Shown piece by piece: positions 6,381 to 12,973 of a stretch of DNA of 35,107 nucleotides. Each line of letters opens with the position of its first letter. Position 1 is the stretch's first letter. A program made the translations under genes and the position numbers. The stretch is from Methanobrevibacter sp. Its GTDB lineage: Archaea > Methanobacteriota > Methanobacteria > Methanobacteriales > Methanobacteriaceae. The stretch is from positions 1 to 35,107 of the forward strand of contig JAFQXD010000001.1 in NCBI GenBank assembly GCA_017407115.1. The letters run 5' to 3'. A model generated the notes under the pieces. That model had not been told where the DNA came from and did not search any database. It saw only the letters and a program-made list of their open reading frames with translations.

Positions 6381-6731
6381 TTACTTCCCCCTTGGATTTT
6401 TAAAGAAACGAGGTAAACATTCAAGGATTTGGTCTGCTCTAGTATCATATACAAAATTAATACTTGCTTTTCCATGTCCTTCAGCTTGTACTTCCACTGG
6501 TATTCTCTGTCTGAATAACATTTCAATTAGTGTGGGAGTGTCTTCACGTTCGATTTGCCATGCGTCATGCCATTTTCCATCAGCACCCATGCGGACAACA
6601 CAGTTCACCAGATACCCTTTTTCCCATAAGATATTATGGATTTGGTAGTATTCATCATGATTCCAAGGTTGTCTTTTCATTCTTACCATTTTCTGGTCTT
6701 CAGTGAAGTAATCTGGAATAGTAACACTCAT
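6381..6731 (-). CDS. Viral protein of unknown function (116 aa)
   Basis: A soluble alpha/beta protein with several aromatic residues (QPWNHDEYYQIHNILWEKG, WHDAWQIER). I see no catalytic signature. The start overlaps the upstream stop by 4 bases. Not recognised. Confidence 0.65.
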   Translation of the reverse strand: MSVTIPDYFTEDQKMVRMKRQPWNHDEYYQIHNILWEKGYLVNCVVRMGADGKWHDAWQIEREDTPTLIEMLFRQRIPVEVQAEGHGKASINFVYDTRADQILECLPRFFKNPRGK

Positions 6732-6985
6732 GCTTTCACCCCACGTTCATTGTTGATGTAACCGTAGATTAGTTTTCCTTGTGGTATCGGTTCCACTACA
6801 CAGATGATGTCTAATCCTAGTTCATCGATGATTTCTGCTATGATGTCAAAATCAGTGTAATCTGTATGGGTTTCGAGTAACATATCTACTATGTGGTTGT
6901 AGAAGATGTTTAGATACATTGCAGTATCTCCTACACTTTGAATTCGCATATCTGGATTTACTTCATGAATTCCAATGGTTTTCAT
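6728..6985 (-). CDS. Viral protein of unknown function (85 aa)
   Basis: An acidic 85-residue protein, largely helical, with a beta-like C-terminus (LDIICVVEPIPQGKLIYGYI). It overlaps both neighbours by 4 bases. No family recognised. Confidence 0.65.
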   Translation of the reverse strand: MKTIGIHEVNPDMRIQSVGDTAMYLNIFYNHIVDMLLETHTDYTDFDIIAEIIDELGLDIICVVEPIPQGKLIYGYINNERGVKA

Positions 6986-7485
6986 AAAACCCCCTCCTCG
7001 TCGAGGTAGTGGGGGTTTTGTTCAAGTATTGGGATTAATGAGCCGAATCCTAAATGGAGATTGTTTTGTTCAAAAAAAGTTACAAGTTCTTCAAGGGAAT
7101 GTTTAGCTCCCCAAGTGTAGGCTTTGTCTTTAGCAAGAAGGCTAATTACATTGTCTTCTTTTATGGCTTTTCTGAGATTAACTACATTGGTTAGTTCATA
7201 TCTTTTCTGTGCAAGTTCTTTGCATTGTTTTTCGATATCGGTTTTTTGTAGTTTTGGATCATCCCAATTGATTTCATCTAAAGTCCAGAATTTTTTTCCT
7301 GGTTGTAATGGAAGTACACCTGTGATGATTGCAGCGTCCATATGAAGGTCATCTAATCTTCTGGTGATTGCTCTTGCTGAACTTCTGAGGTCTTCATCTG
7401 TTCTGTCAGAGTATTTTTCCATTGGATAATCTTCAGGTGAGATTCCATAGATTCTGAATTTTTCTAAAAGGAAAGTGTTATTCAT
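6982..7485 (-). CDS. Helical viral protein (167 aa)
   Basis: The start ATG at 7485 (MNNTFLLEKFRIYG) is preferred to GTG at 7494 because GGAG lies at a normal distance only from the ATG. The product is mostly helical, with a basic middle (ARAITRRLDDL, LAQKRYEL). It overlaps the 50-residue first gene by 8 bases, so its translation is likely coupled to that gene, whose ribosome site is the predicted antisense target. Not recognised. Confidence 0.65.
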   Translation of the reverse strand: MNNTFLLEKFRIYGISPEDYPMEKYSDRTDEDLRSSARAITRRLDDLHMDAAIITGVLPLQPGKKFWTLDEINWDDPKLQKTDIEKQCKELAQKRYELTNVVNLRKAIKEDNVISLLAKDKAYTWGAKHSLEELVTFFEQNNLHLGFGSLIPILEQNPHYLDEEGVL

Positions 7486-7630
7486 TGGTAACACTCTCCT
7501 TCTGGAATTGTTCTCTTATTTCTTCATACCTTAAACCGTTGGCAACTTTGTGTATTAGCTCGTTGCCCGGTATTTCCAAACTGCCAACACGATATGTGGC
7601 AGATTTATCTATTTCTAATATGTCTGTCAT
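7478..7630 (-). CDS. First gene of the viral early operon (50 aa)
   Basis: A 50-codon frame, ATG at 7630, TAA at 7478-7480, with a strong ribosome site GAGAGGAT seven bases upstream. The product begins MTDILEIDKSATYRVGSLEI and ends with a charged helix (NGLRYEEIREQFQKE). It is the promoter-proximal gene of the leftward operon, and its ribosome site is perfectly complementary over 14 bases to a loop of the RNA at 8216. It could be a small regulator, or a leader peptide coupling translation of the downstream gene. Confidence 0.7.
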   Translation of the reverse strand: MTDILEIDKSATYRVGSLEIPGNELIHKVANGLRYEEIREQFQKESVTNE

Positions 7631-7700
7631 TTTCTATCCTCTCGGAATTTTTTTAAGAAATCTATCCATGTTCCCCAAAACATGAAAAGTTTCTTTCTGA
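7631..7700 (-). promoter_or_regulatory. Early-operon mRNA leader with hairpin and antisense target
   Basis: Reading the minus strand, a TATA-like stretch at about 7724-7732 predicts transcription from near 7700. The leader then carries a 6-bp hairpin (7684-7667; arms CATGTT/AACATG) with loop TTGGGG, followed 22 bases later by the ribosome site within 7645-7632. Both the loop and the ribosome site are exactly complementary to the two loops of the RNA at 8216-8305. Confidence 0.6.
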
Positions 7701-7707
7701 TAATTAC

Positions 7708-7832
7708 TTATCAACTTGATAATATATAAAGTTTACCTATTTGATAAATTTTATAAAAAATATACTCAAGTTTAACACAACATATAAATACTTTAAATTA
7801 TAAATAATATATTAATTACCTATTTAGTAAAT
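7708..7832. promoter_or_regulatory. Divergent switch region with palindromic and repeated operator candidates
   Basis: TTATCAACTTGATAA at 7708-7722 is a perfect palindrome placed between the leftward TATA box and its predicted start. TTACCTATTTGATAAAT (7733-7749) and TTACCTATTTAGTAAAT (7816-7832) are 17-base direct repeats differing at two positions; the second contains the palindrome TATTTA-G-TAAATA. Rightward TATA-like stretches lie at about 7781-7790 and 7828-7837. Binding by the adjacent AbrB-type protein is an inference. Confidence 0.55.
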
Positions 7833-7865
7833 AATATAAACAATTAAAAACATAATTTAAGGTGT

Positions 7866-8057
7866 ATGAAAGTGTCTAAATTTATTTCAAAAACTAATTA
7901 TGCTGCCTCCCATTCTGGTTCATTAAGAGTTACAATTCCTAAAGAAATTGTTGATAAACTTGAACTATCCAAAGGAGATAGTGTAAAATGGATTTTAACT
8001 GAAAACGAAGAAACAAATGAAATTTCTTCCGTGAAAGTTGAAAAATTAGATTTGTAA
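7866..8057 (+). CDS. AbrB/SpoVT-type transcription regulator (63 aa)
   Basis: A small swapped-hairpin DNA-binding protein. The family pattern is clear: SLRVTIPKEIVDKLELSKGD (about residues 19-38), with the central strand-turn-helix, then a strand KWILTENEE. It is transcribed away from the early operon across a shared operator region, the position of a viral repressor. ATG at 7866 sits very close to AAGGTG; GTG at 7872, seven bases after that site, is an alternative start that would shorten the protein by two residues. It could also be an antitoxin-type AbrB, but no toxin gene is adjacent. Confidence 0.75.
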   Translation: MKVSKFISKTNYAASHSGSLRVTIPKEIVDKLELSKGDSVKWILTENEETNEISSVKVEKLDL

Positions 8058-8088
8058 TTTTTAAATTTTTTTCTTAAAATTAGTTTAT

Positions 8089-8112
8089 AATTAGCGAAAG
8101 CTAACGCTAATT
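8089..8112 (+). terminator. Hairpin after the AbrB-type gene
   Basis: AATTAGCG and its complement CGCTAATT flank an 8-base loop, 31 bases after the stop codon. The preceding T-rich run and the position between AbrB and the first RNA gene suggest a transcription end. Confidence 0.4.
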
Positions 8113-8130
8113 GATTAATACTTCGCATTT

Positions 8131-8144
8131 TGTCTGCGACTATT
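8131..8144 (+). promoter_or_regulatory. Upstream motif of RNA 1 (shared with RNA 2)
   Basis: TGTCTGCGACTATT occurs here and again at 8366-8379, in front of the two paralogous RNA genes. Here it lies 39 bases before the TATA box; before RNA 2 the spacing is about 9 bases, a difference of about 30 bases or three helical turns. Conservation where the intervening sequence differs suggests an activator or repressor site. Confidence 0.5.
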
Positions 8145-8183
8145 CCACAATTCATAAAACCAAAATTGCGATTTATACAAATC

Positions 8184-8191
8184 TTTAAATA
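8184..8191 (+). promoter_or_regulatory. TATA box of RNA 1
   Basis: TTTAAATA lies 25 bases before the first base of the RNA 1 hairpin (8216). RNA 2 has the same spacing (TTAAATA ending at 8396, hairpin from 8421). The block from the TATA box to the hairpin is conserved between the copies with only a few differences. Confidence 0.65.
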
Positions 8192-8215
8192 GCATTTTAA
8201 CCATATATAACAAAT

Positions 8216-8310
8216 GGCTATGAAAATCATTCTATCCTCTCGGGTGCTTGTTTTTCATGTATAGCCCATGTAGGTGAGGAGCCCCAACTCCTACGACCCT
8301 ACATGTTCTT
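8216..8310 (+). ncRNA. Viral kink-turn antisense RNA, copy 1
   Basis: Predicted RNA of about 95 bases. Helix 1 pairs GGCTAT+GAAAA (8216-8226) with TTTTC...ATAGCC (8252-8266) and presents a 25-base loop. Helix 2 pairs CATGTAGG with CCTACATG (8267-8274/8298-8305) and is topped by a kink-turn: GA (8276-8277) faces GA (8295-8296), with a three-base bulge TAC and a GGAG/CTCC stem closed by loop CCCCAA. Kink-turns in archaea bind L7Ae (family knowledge). The first loop (8230-8243) is complementary to the early-operon ribosome site, and CCCCAA to the leader hairpin loop. No reading frame of note lies within. The end is set by a T-rich stretch and is approximate. Confidence 0.7.
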
Positions 8311-8365
8311 TACATTAATTATTATTTTTAATCATTATTCCTTAACTATTTTTCTCCTATTTTTC

Positions 8366-8379
8366 TGTCTGCGACTATT
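8366..8379 (+). promoter_or_regulatory. Upstream motif of RNA 2
   Basis: Identical 14-base copy of TGTCTGCGACTATT, about 9 bases before the TATA box (CTTAAATA, 8389-8396) of the second RNA gene. Confidence 0.5.
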
Positions 8380-8420
8380 TTAGACAAACTTAAATAGCAT
8401 TTTAACCATACATAATAAAT

Positions 8421-8525
8421 GGTTACTAAAATACTTTCACTTCCGTGTGTCTTGTTTTTTATGTAACCAGTGTTTGCAGATAGGCGAGGAGCTGCCACTC
8501 CAACGACCCTACTCTCAAACACAAA
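8421..8525 (+). ncRNA. Viral kink-turn RNA, copy 2
   Basis: Paralogue of the RNA at 8216. Helix 1 pairs GGTTAC+TAAAA (8421-8431) with TTTTA...GTAACC (8457-8468). Relative to copy 1, three base pairs are changed on both sides together (C-G to T-A, T-A to C-G, G-C to T-A), which is direct covariation evidence. Helix 2 (GTGTTTG/CAAACAC plus GATAGG side) again carries the kink-turn: GA (8486-8487) opposite GA (8505-8506), bulge AAC, stem GGAG/CTCC, loop CTGCCA. The long loop (8432-8456) differs in sequence from copy 1, so a different target is likely. T6 at 8551-8556 may end transcription. Confidence 0.7.
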
Positions 8526-8577
8526 CAGTTACACAAACAATAATACTAATTTTTTAAACTACATTAAATTAACTCAT

Positions 8578-8841
8578 CTATTTCTCGAATTTCTTTTTAA
8601 TTAAATCCAATAAAGGTTTAACTTCATCAGGCACATTAATTTCATCAATATTCTTACCTAACTTATTCTTTTTAGAGAAATAAGCTTGAGCAAAAGATCG
8701 ACTAATAAAAACAATGCCTGTAAAATCAATTAAAATTTCATCATCCTCAATTTCATTAACTTTATTGAGAAAATCATCTGCTGCAGTATTCATTTCAAGA
8801 GATGAATTAATCTCATCTTTTATCATAACTTTTTGTACCAT
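8578..8841 (-). CDS. STAS-like DUF4325 protein (87 aa)
   Basis: The signature ILIDFTGIVFISRSFAQAYF matches the DUF4325 (STAS-like) core, in which a strand with D-F-x-G is followed by a Ser-rich turn and helix. Such small proteins pair with GHKL ATPases, in a way that recalls the SpoIIAA/SpoIIAB partner switch. The start at 8841 lies inside the end of the upstream ATPase gene (18-base overlap) with GGAGGA as ribosome site, so the two are translationally coupled. Substrate or target unknown; a defence or signalling role is inference. Confidence 0.75.
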   Translation of the reverse strand: MVQKVMIKDEINSSLEMNTAADDFLNKVNEIEDDEILIDFTGIVFISRSFAQAYFSKKNKLGKNIDEINVPDEVKPLLDLIKKKFEK

Positions 8842-9674
8842 TTTGAATCCTCCTCATATTTATATGGATTTCCTGGAAATACATCAATATAATCATAAAA
8901 ATTCTGAACTTCACTTTTATTAAATCTCATAGATATTAAAGTCCCTTTAAATATATCTTTATTTTCCAACATGAAATACTTGTATCTATTCTTTATAATA
9001 TGTAAACCACCTTGACCAGAAACAATTAAAACTTCACCATTATTTCCTTCAACGGTTAACCTAATTGTAGACCATAAACCATTACCTCTTGCTTCTTTAT
9101 CATCAGACACAGTGGAATTATTACTTATAGCCATTTCAATTGCATTACAATCATCATCAAAGTTTATTCCTGATTTTTTAAATCTGCCCGGAATTCCCAA
9201 CCCATCATCCATAACACATAAATCTAATTTTCTTTGATTGGGATATTCTTGTGCATATGTATAACCTTGACTTGCTAATTCTTCTTCAAAGGGAGTGTGA
9301 TTATAAATATTATTTGTTAATTCAGTGAAAATATAATGCAAGGTATATGATCCACCGTAACTTCCATCAATTTTTTCAGTCATTCGTAAACTTAATTCCA
9401 GGTCTTGTCTTTCTTTAGCAGACCTTGGAAGAATCTGATATGGTGTGGTAGTGCTTGTTTCTTTCCTATTCAAAATCCTTTCAATATACTCTTCAGTATT
9501 TGGATGAACTATGAACGTTTCAATATTATTCTGTTCTGCAAAACATAATAAAGGAATCATTGTTGTAGGTGCAATAAATCTTTCATTACTTAAATCCAAT
9601 TCGGTAGACCCGTTAGAATAATTATTTGCAATTCTTTCAAATTTTTTATAATCATCCAATAATGAATAAAACAT
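8823..9674 (-). CDS. GHKL ATPase partner of the STAS-like protein (283 aa)
   Basis: Residues 1-75 have STAS-like character (ELDLSNERFIAPTTMI). A histidine-kinase-like ATP-binding domain follows: N box ELTNNIYNH around 118-126, G1 box DDGLGIPG at about 156-163, G2 GNGLWSTIRL from 197, and a last glycine-rich turn VSGQGGL near 218-224. There is no histidine phosphoacceptor domain, membrane segment or receiver domain, so it is not a classical sensor kinase. It is in an operon with the DUF4325 protein and, upstream, a GHKL-nuclease fusion. Ribosome site GAGG precedes the ATG. Confidence 0.8.
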   Translation of the reverse strand: MFYSLLDDYKKFERIANNYSNGSTELDLSNERFIAPTTMIPLLCFAEQNNIETFIVHPNTEEYIERILNRKETSTTTPYQILPRSAKERQDLELSLRMTEKIDGSYGGSYTLHYIFTELTNNIYNHTPFEEELASQGYTYAQEYPNQRKLDLCVMDDGLGIPGRFKKSGINFDDDCNAIEMAISNNSTVSDDKEARGNGLWSTIRLTVEGNNGEVLIVSGQGGLHIIKNRYKYFMLENKDIFKGTLISMRFNKSEVQNFYDYIDVFPGNPYKYEEDSKWYKKL

Positions 9675-9738
9675 TCTAATAAACCTCTTTTAACTATATT
9701 CTTACAATCTACAACAATATGTCGCAATAAGACTAATT

Positions 9739-9957
9739 CTATTTTTTATTATCTAAAATAACTTCATAAATACTTTCAACATCAATATACCTAATAGTAC
9801 CATCATTAATATTATAAATAGTTAATATTCCATCATTTATTTTAATTTCACTATCTAATTGTATTTTATCCCCACCACCATAGGTAAAAGATATCTTATT
9901 TTCTGGATTTTCTTTTCTAATACCTATAATTAAATTTTCTAATTTTTCTTGATCCAT
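9739..9957 (-). CDS. Small protein between the two GHKL genes (72 aa)
   Basis: Start at 9957 (MDQEKLENLIIGIRKENPEN), with GGAGG seven bases upstream. The product is beta-rich after residue 20 (KISFTYGGGDKIQLD and following strands) and ends with VESIYEVILDNKK. It is not recognised. Its place between two ATPase genes, 34 bases after the first and 64 before the second, makes it part of the same cluster. Confidence 0.65.
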   Translation of the reverse strand: MDQEKLENLIIGIRKENPENKISFTYGGGDKIQLDSEIKINDGILTIYNINDGTIRYIDVESIYEVILDNKK

Positions 9958-9991
9958 AACATAACCTCCTAAATTCCATTTAAACATACAA

Positions 9992-11902
9992 TTAAAAATT
10001 ATCCAAATTATCCTGCTCCATAACTTTATCAAGTATTTCATCACCAGTTTTCTCAGAAATATTTTTAATTTGCATAATCTTATTTCTTAAATTAAATAAT
10101 CTTCTTTCAGCTCTCCTAACAATCACTGAATAAGACATGGGAATAATTGAAACAGGCTTTCCTCTTAAATCCGCTGGTTCAACATCAATAGTACTTCCCA
10201 AAACATAAGCATCAACTCTAGCATCAGGATTTATATGTTTTCCATTATAAAGCTCCATAATATATTTTTCAGCCTGACCTTTTTCTGCAATACCAATATT
10301 AGAACCACCTCTTTTTAATTCAATGATTAAAACTCTGTTAATACCATTAACTTCCCTATCATCATCAAAACTATCCATAGCATAAATATTTAAGTTACCA
10401 TCCGGTAAAACAACAAAATCGGGTCTTAAACGAGGATTAGAAACATTAATTTTATCTTGTTTAAACAACTCACTTATTACTTTTTTCAGTGTTTTATTTG
10501 AGGTAAATTCTATTGATTCAAAATCTGGACCAAAAACCCATAAACCTCTTTCAAAAAGAACTTGCAATTCATGTAACTCATCAGTAGAAGGGTCATCCAT
10601 TTTTTTCTCTAAGGTCTCAATGAAATTTAACCTTTCTTGAATAAGACTAAGAACATATTTTGCTTGTTTAACATTCCATTCATTTAAAATTTCATCAAGA
10701 TCATCAAGTTCTGAAGAAGACATGGTTGATAACTTATGTAATAATTCATAACCATTACGAGATTCTTTTAATTTAATAAAAATTTCAGTCGTTGCTTTTA
10801 AATCATCAGGTTTAATATTAGGACATTTCATCTGAACTTCATCAATAAACTCAGCAACATCCATTTTATCAATAACGCTCAATTTTTTAAGGGAATCATA
10901 ATTCTCTTCATACAATCCTCTTTTCTCTTCATTTCTTTTCTCTTGAATATCACTATACAATGAATTTTTTATACAATTATAAATACATTCTTTAACTTCT
11001 TCCACATCAGCGTCATCTTTAAAATCGGTCATTGTTTCATTGAGTGAATCGCTGAGAAATTCTGCAGAAATGATAAAATTATATTTTTTGGCATATTTTA
11101 ACCGACCATCTAAAATATTCTCCCAATCATAAGAGAATATTCTATTACCAAATTTCCAAGAAATACCATGAAATTTCATTAAATGACTACTGGTATTGGA
11201 TTTGATTTTGATAATTTTAATTTCATTGTTATTATAAGTACATGTGAACTCTGTTTTATTTTCATTGGAGATGTCTCCTAATTCAATTAGCTCATTATTT
11301 AAGAATATTTTAAAGTTGGAATCTTTTAAAAAACGAGTAGCAATTGTTTCTCTAATATTCTCTATAGATAGATTATTATCAATTTTTGAGATTTTAAAAG
11401 AAATAATTGTTCCATTATTTTCTTCAGTATCATATTTTTCTTTTTCATGAATAGAGAATCCTACTTCTTGATCTTCTGATATTTCAAAAATAGAACATTC
11501 TCCATTTTTTATTGTTTTAACAGCATATTTATTGGAAAAAGCAAAAGGAGAGTGTCTTCCTTTCCCATTTTTCCCATAAACTTTGCGATGAATAGTTTCA
11601 CCACTATCAGTTTCTATTTCAACGGACTCCCCACCAGTATTTTTTAAACGGTCATAAGATAATTCTACCCAAATAGTTTTAAACTCTTCATTAGACATTC
11701 CTTGACCATTATCTTTAAATTTTATTATGGGATTTTTATTGATAAATAAGTCAACAGGCCAATCAATATAAAGTTCAGTAGCACCTGCATCATGAGCATT
11801 TGCAATTAATTCTACAATTGCATTGTGAGGATTATTAATAATATTCTTAACATTTTCTTTAAATGATTTTTCTGTGACTTTGGGTTTAATTTTAGAGTCC
11901 AT
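9992..11902 (-). CDS. MORC/HSP90-like GHKL ATPase fused to a Shedu-like PD-(D/E)XK nuclease
   Basis: A 636-residue fusion. The N-terminal GHKL domain shows the N box ELIANAHDAGA (31-41), G1 DNGQGM (64-69) and the ATP lid GKNGKGRHSPF (about 110-120), as in MutL/HSP90/MORC ATPases. A long helical linker follows (about 300-450). The C-terminal part has FERGLWVFGPDFE, RPDFVV (about 493) and IIELKRGG (about 526-533), then Q-x-x-Y. This is the D...ExK core and 'W-x-FG' entry typical of DUF4263/Shedu nucleases. Comparable GHKL-nuclease fusions occur in bacterial defence loci. A DNA-cleaving antiviral role is inferred; the fold assignment is by motif. Confidence 0.75.
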   Translation of the reverse strand: MDSKIKPKVTEKSFKENVKNIINNPHNAIVELIANAHDAGATELYIDWPVDLFINKNPIIKFKDNGQGMSNEEFKTIWVELSYDRLKNTGGESVEIETDSGETIHRKVYGKNGKGRHSPFAFSNKYAVKTIKNGECSIFEISEDQEVGFSIHEKEKYDTEENNGTIISFKISKIDNNLSIENIRETIATRFLKDSNFKIFLNNELIELGDISNENKTEFTCTYNNNEIKIIKIKSNTSSHLMKFHGISWKFGNRIFSYDWENILDGRLKYAKKYNFIISAEFLSDSLNETMTDFKDDADVEEVKECIYNCIKNSLYSDIQEKRNEEKRGLYEENYDSLKKLSVIDKMDVAEFIDEVQMKCPNIKPDDLKATTEIFIKLKESRNGYELLHKLSTMSSSELDDLDEILNEWNVKQAKYVLSLIQERLNFIETLEKKMDDPSTDELHELQVLFERGLWVFGPDFESIEFTSNKTLKKVISELFKQDKINVSNPRLRPDFVVLPDGNLNIYAMDSFDDDREVNGINRVLIIELKRGGSNIGIAEKGQAEKYIMELYNGKHINPDARVDAYVLGSTIDVEPADLRGKPVSIIPMSYSVIVRRAERRLFNLRNKIMQIKNISEKTGDEILDKVMEQDNLDNF

Positions 11903-11971
11903 TATAATACCCCTGAGTTATTATTTAAGATATAAATTATTTTTTGTAGTTTAAATTATATTAAATATTTC

Positions 11972-12160
11972 CTAAAATTTATAATATCTTGCTTTGTAGT
12001 TATGATGCCCTTTAGCACCCGGTCCTCCGTAGTGTCCGAAGTCATAGTGACATCTGTCCCAACTGGTGTGATGATCTTTCCAGATTAGTCTGGGGATTGG
12101 TGCTTTTCGGTGTTCATCATAATCTGCGAATAGGTATAATCCGTTGTTTTTATCTGTCAT
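11972..12160 (-). CDS. His/Tyr/Gly-rich small protein (62 aa)
   Basis: An unusual 62-residue protein with 8 His and 8 Tyr (for example HYDFGHYGGPGAKGHHNYKA). Its base composition is clearly less AT-rich than its surroundings. There is no obvious ribosome site before the ATG, but a TTTAAATA box lies about 75 bases upstream, so it may have its own transcript. No family recognised; it might bind metal or be a fragment of a larger protein. Confidence 0.45.
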   Translation of the reverse strand: MTDKNNGLYLFADYDEHRKAPIPRLIWKDHHTSWDRCHYDFGHYGGPGAKGHHNYKARYYKF

Positions 12161-12410
12161 ATTATTAATGAAATTTTTTATTTACAATTTGAGGTTTCCA
12201 AACTCTATTCTATACTTTTGGTTGATTGTATATTTAAATATTTCTTTTTAATTTTTTTAAATATTGTTTAATAATTAATAATAATAATAGTTAATTGTTT
12301 ATCAAAAATTGCAAAAACACATAGGTCAAAGATTTAAAAAAACATCAAAAAAATAGTAACCTGTACAAAAAAAATTAAATTAGTGAAACACAAGAACTTA
12401 TAAAAAATAT

Positions 12411-12971
12411 TCACTCTTGGTTCAATTTTTCTCTTCTAACCAATTCAACAAAATTAATGCACTGAAAAGAAGTTTCAATTGGATTAACATCATGAGTAAC
12501 TTCTAATAATCCACAACGACAATAAGCACCTAATTCTTTGCATGCAGTAGGAATTTTATACCTTCCTTGTTTTTTTACACTAAAGTTAGGTGTTTCTTGA
12601 GTAACTAGGGTTAAATTATATGCTTTAGCAAAAACAACAATATTAGTATCCGCATTATTTTCATTTTTACGATACCAACCTTGCAGTTTATTTTTAACAA
12701 ATATTGTTTCAGCAGCATATCTTTCATCAGGAGGAAATCTAAACATCTGTGAATGGTCTTCTACCCAATTTAATATTCCATCATCAGCTTCTTGTCTATT
12801 AACAACACTCTCAATTTCTTCCTTAATACTTATAAGAGAGATTATTGTTCCTTTTTCAACAAGTTTATCAAAATTTTCCCAGTATATTGGAAAAACCAAC
12901 TCATCATACTGCCTATGATTAGTTCTAGCCAAAATAACATTAGTATCAACTAAATATTTAGGAGAGGTCAT
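12411..12971 (-). CDS. DUF4411 PIN-fold ribonuclease, likely toxin
   Basis: The 186-residue protein begins with the PIN-type strand YLVDTNVILARTN, giving the first acidic residue. A second acidic position is in NADTNIVVFAKAY (the D-x-N/D part near residue 105), then the strand LTLVTQETPNF. Length and layout match DUF4411, which is repeatedly found beside XRE/ImmA-IrrE peptidase genes as a toxin-antitoxin type pair. Here the ATG at 12971 is two bases after the stop of the intact-frame peptidase tail, with GGAGGGGG as ribosome site, so coupling is tight. Confidence 0.75.
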   Translation of the reverse strand: MTSPKYLVDTNVILARTNHRQYDELVFPIYWENFDKLVEKGTIISLISIKEEIESVVNRQEADDGILNWVEDHSQMFRFPPDERYAAETIFVKNKLQGWYRKNENNADTNIVVFAKAYNLTLVTQETPNFSVKKQGRYKIPTACKELGAYCRCGLLEVTHDVNPIETSFQCINFVELVRREKLNQE

Positions 12972-12973
12972 CT

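Noticed and set aside
7485..7685. 66-codon + strand frame in the switch region
   Set aside because: It is antisense to the 50-codon first early gene and its leader; no ribosome site precedes it, while the minus-strand frame has a strong one.
8131..8525. C/D or H/ACA guide RNAs, or a hammerhead/twister ribozyme
   Set aside because: No RUGAUGA/CUGA box pair is present, no pseudouridylation pocket with an ACA at the right distance could be drawn, and the conserved cores of these ribozymes are absent. The kink-turn alone is shared with guide RNAs.
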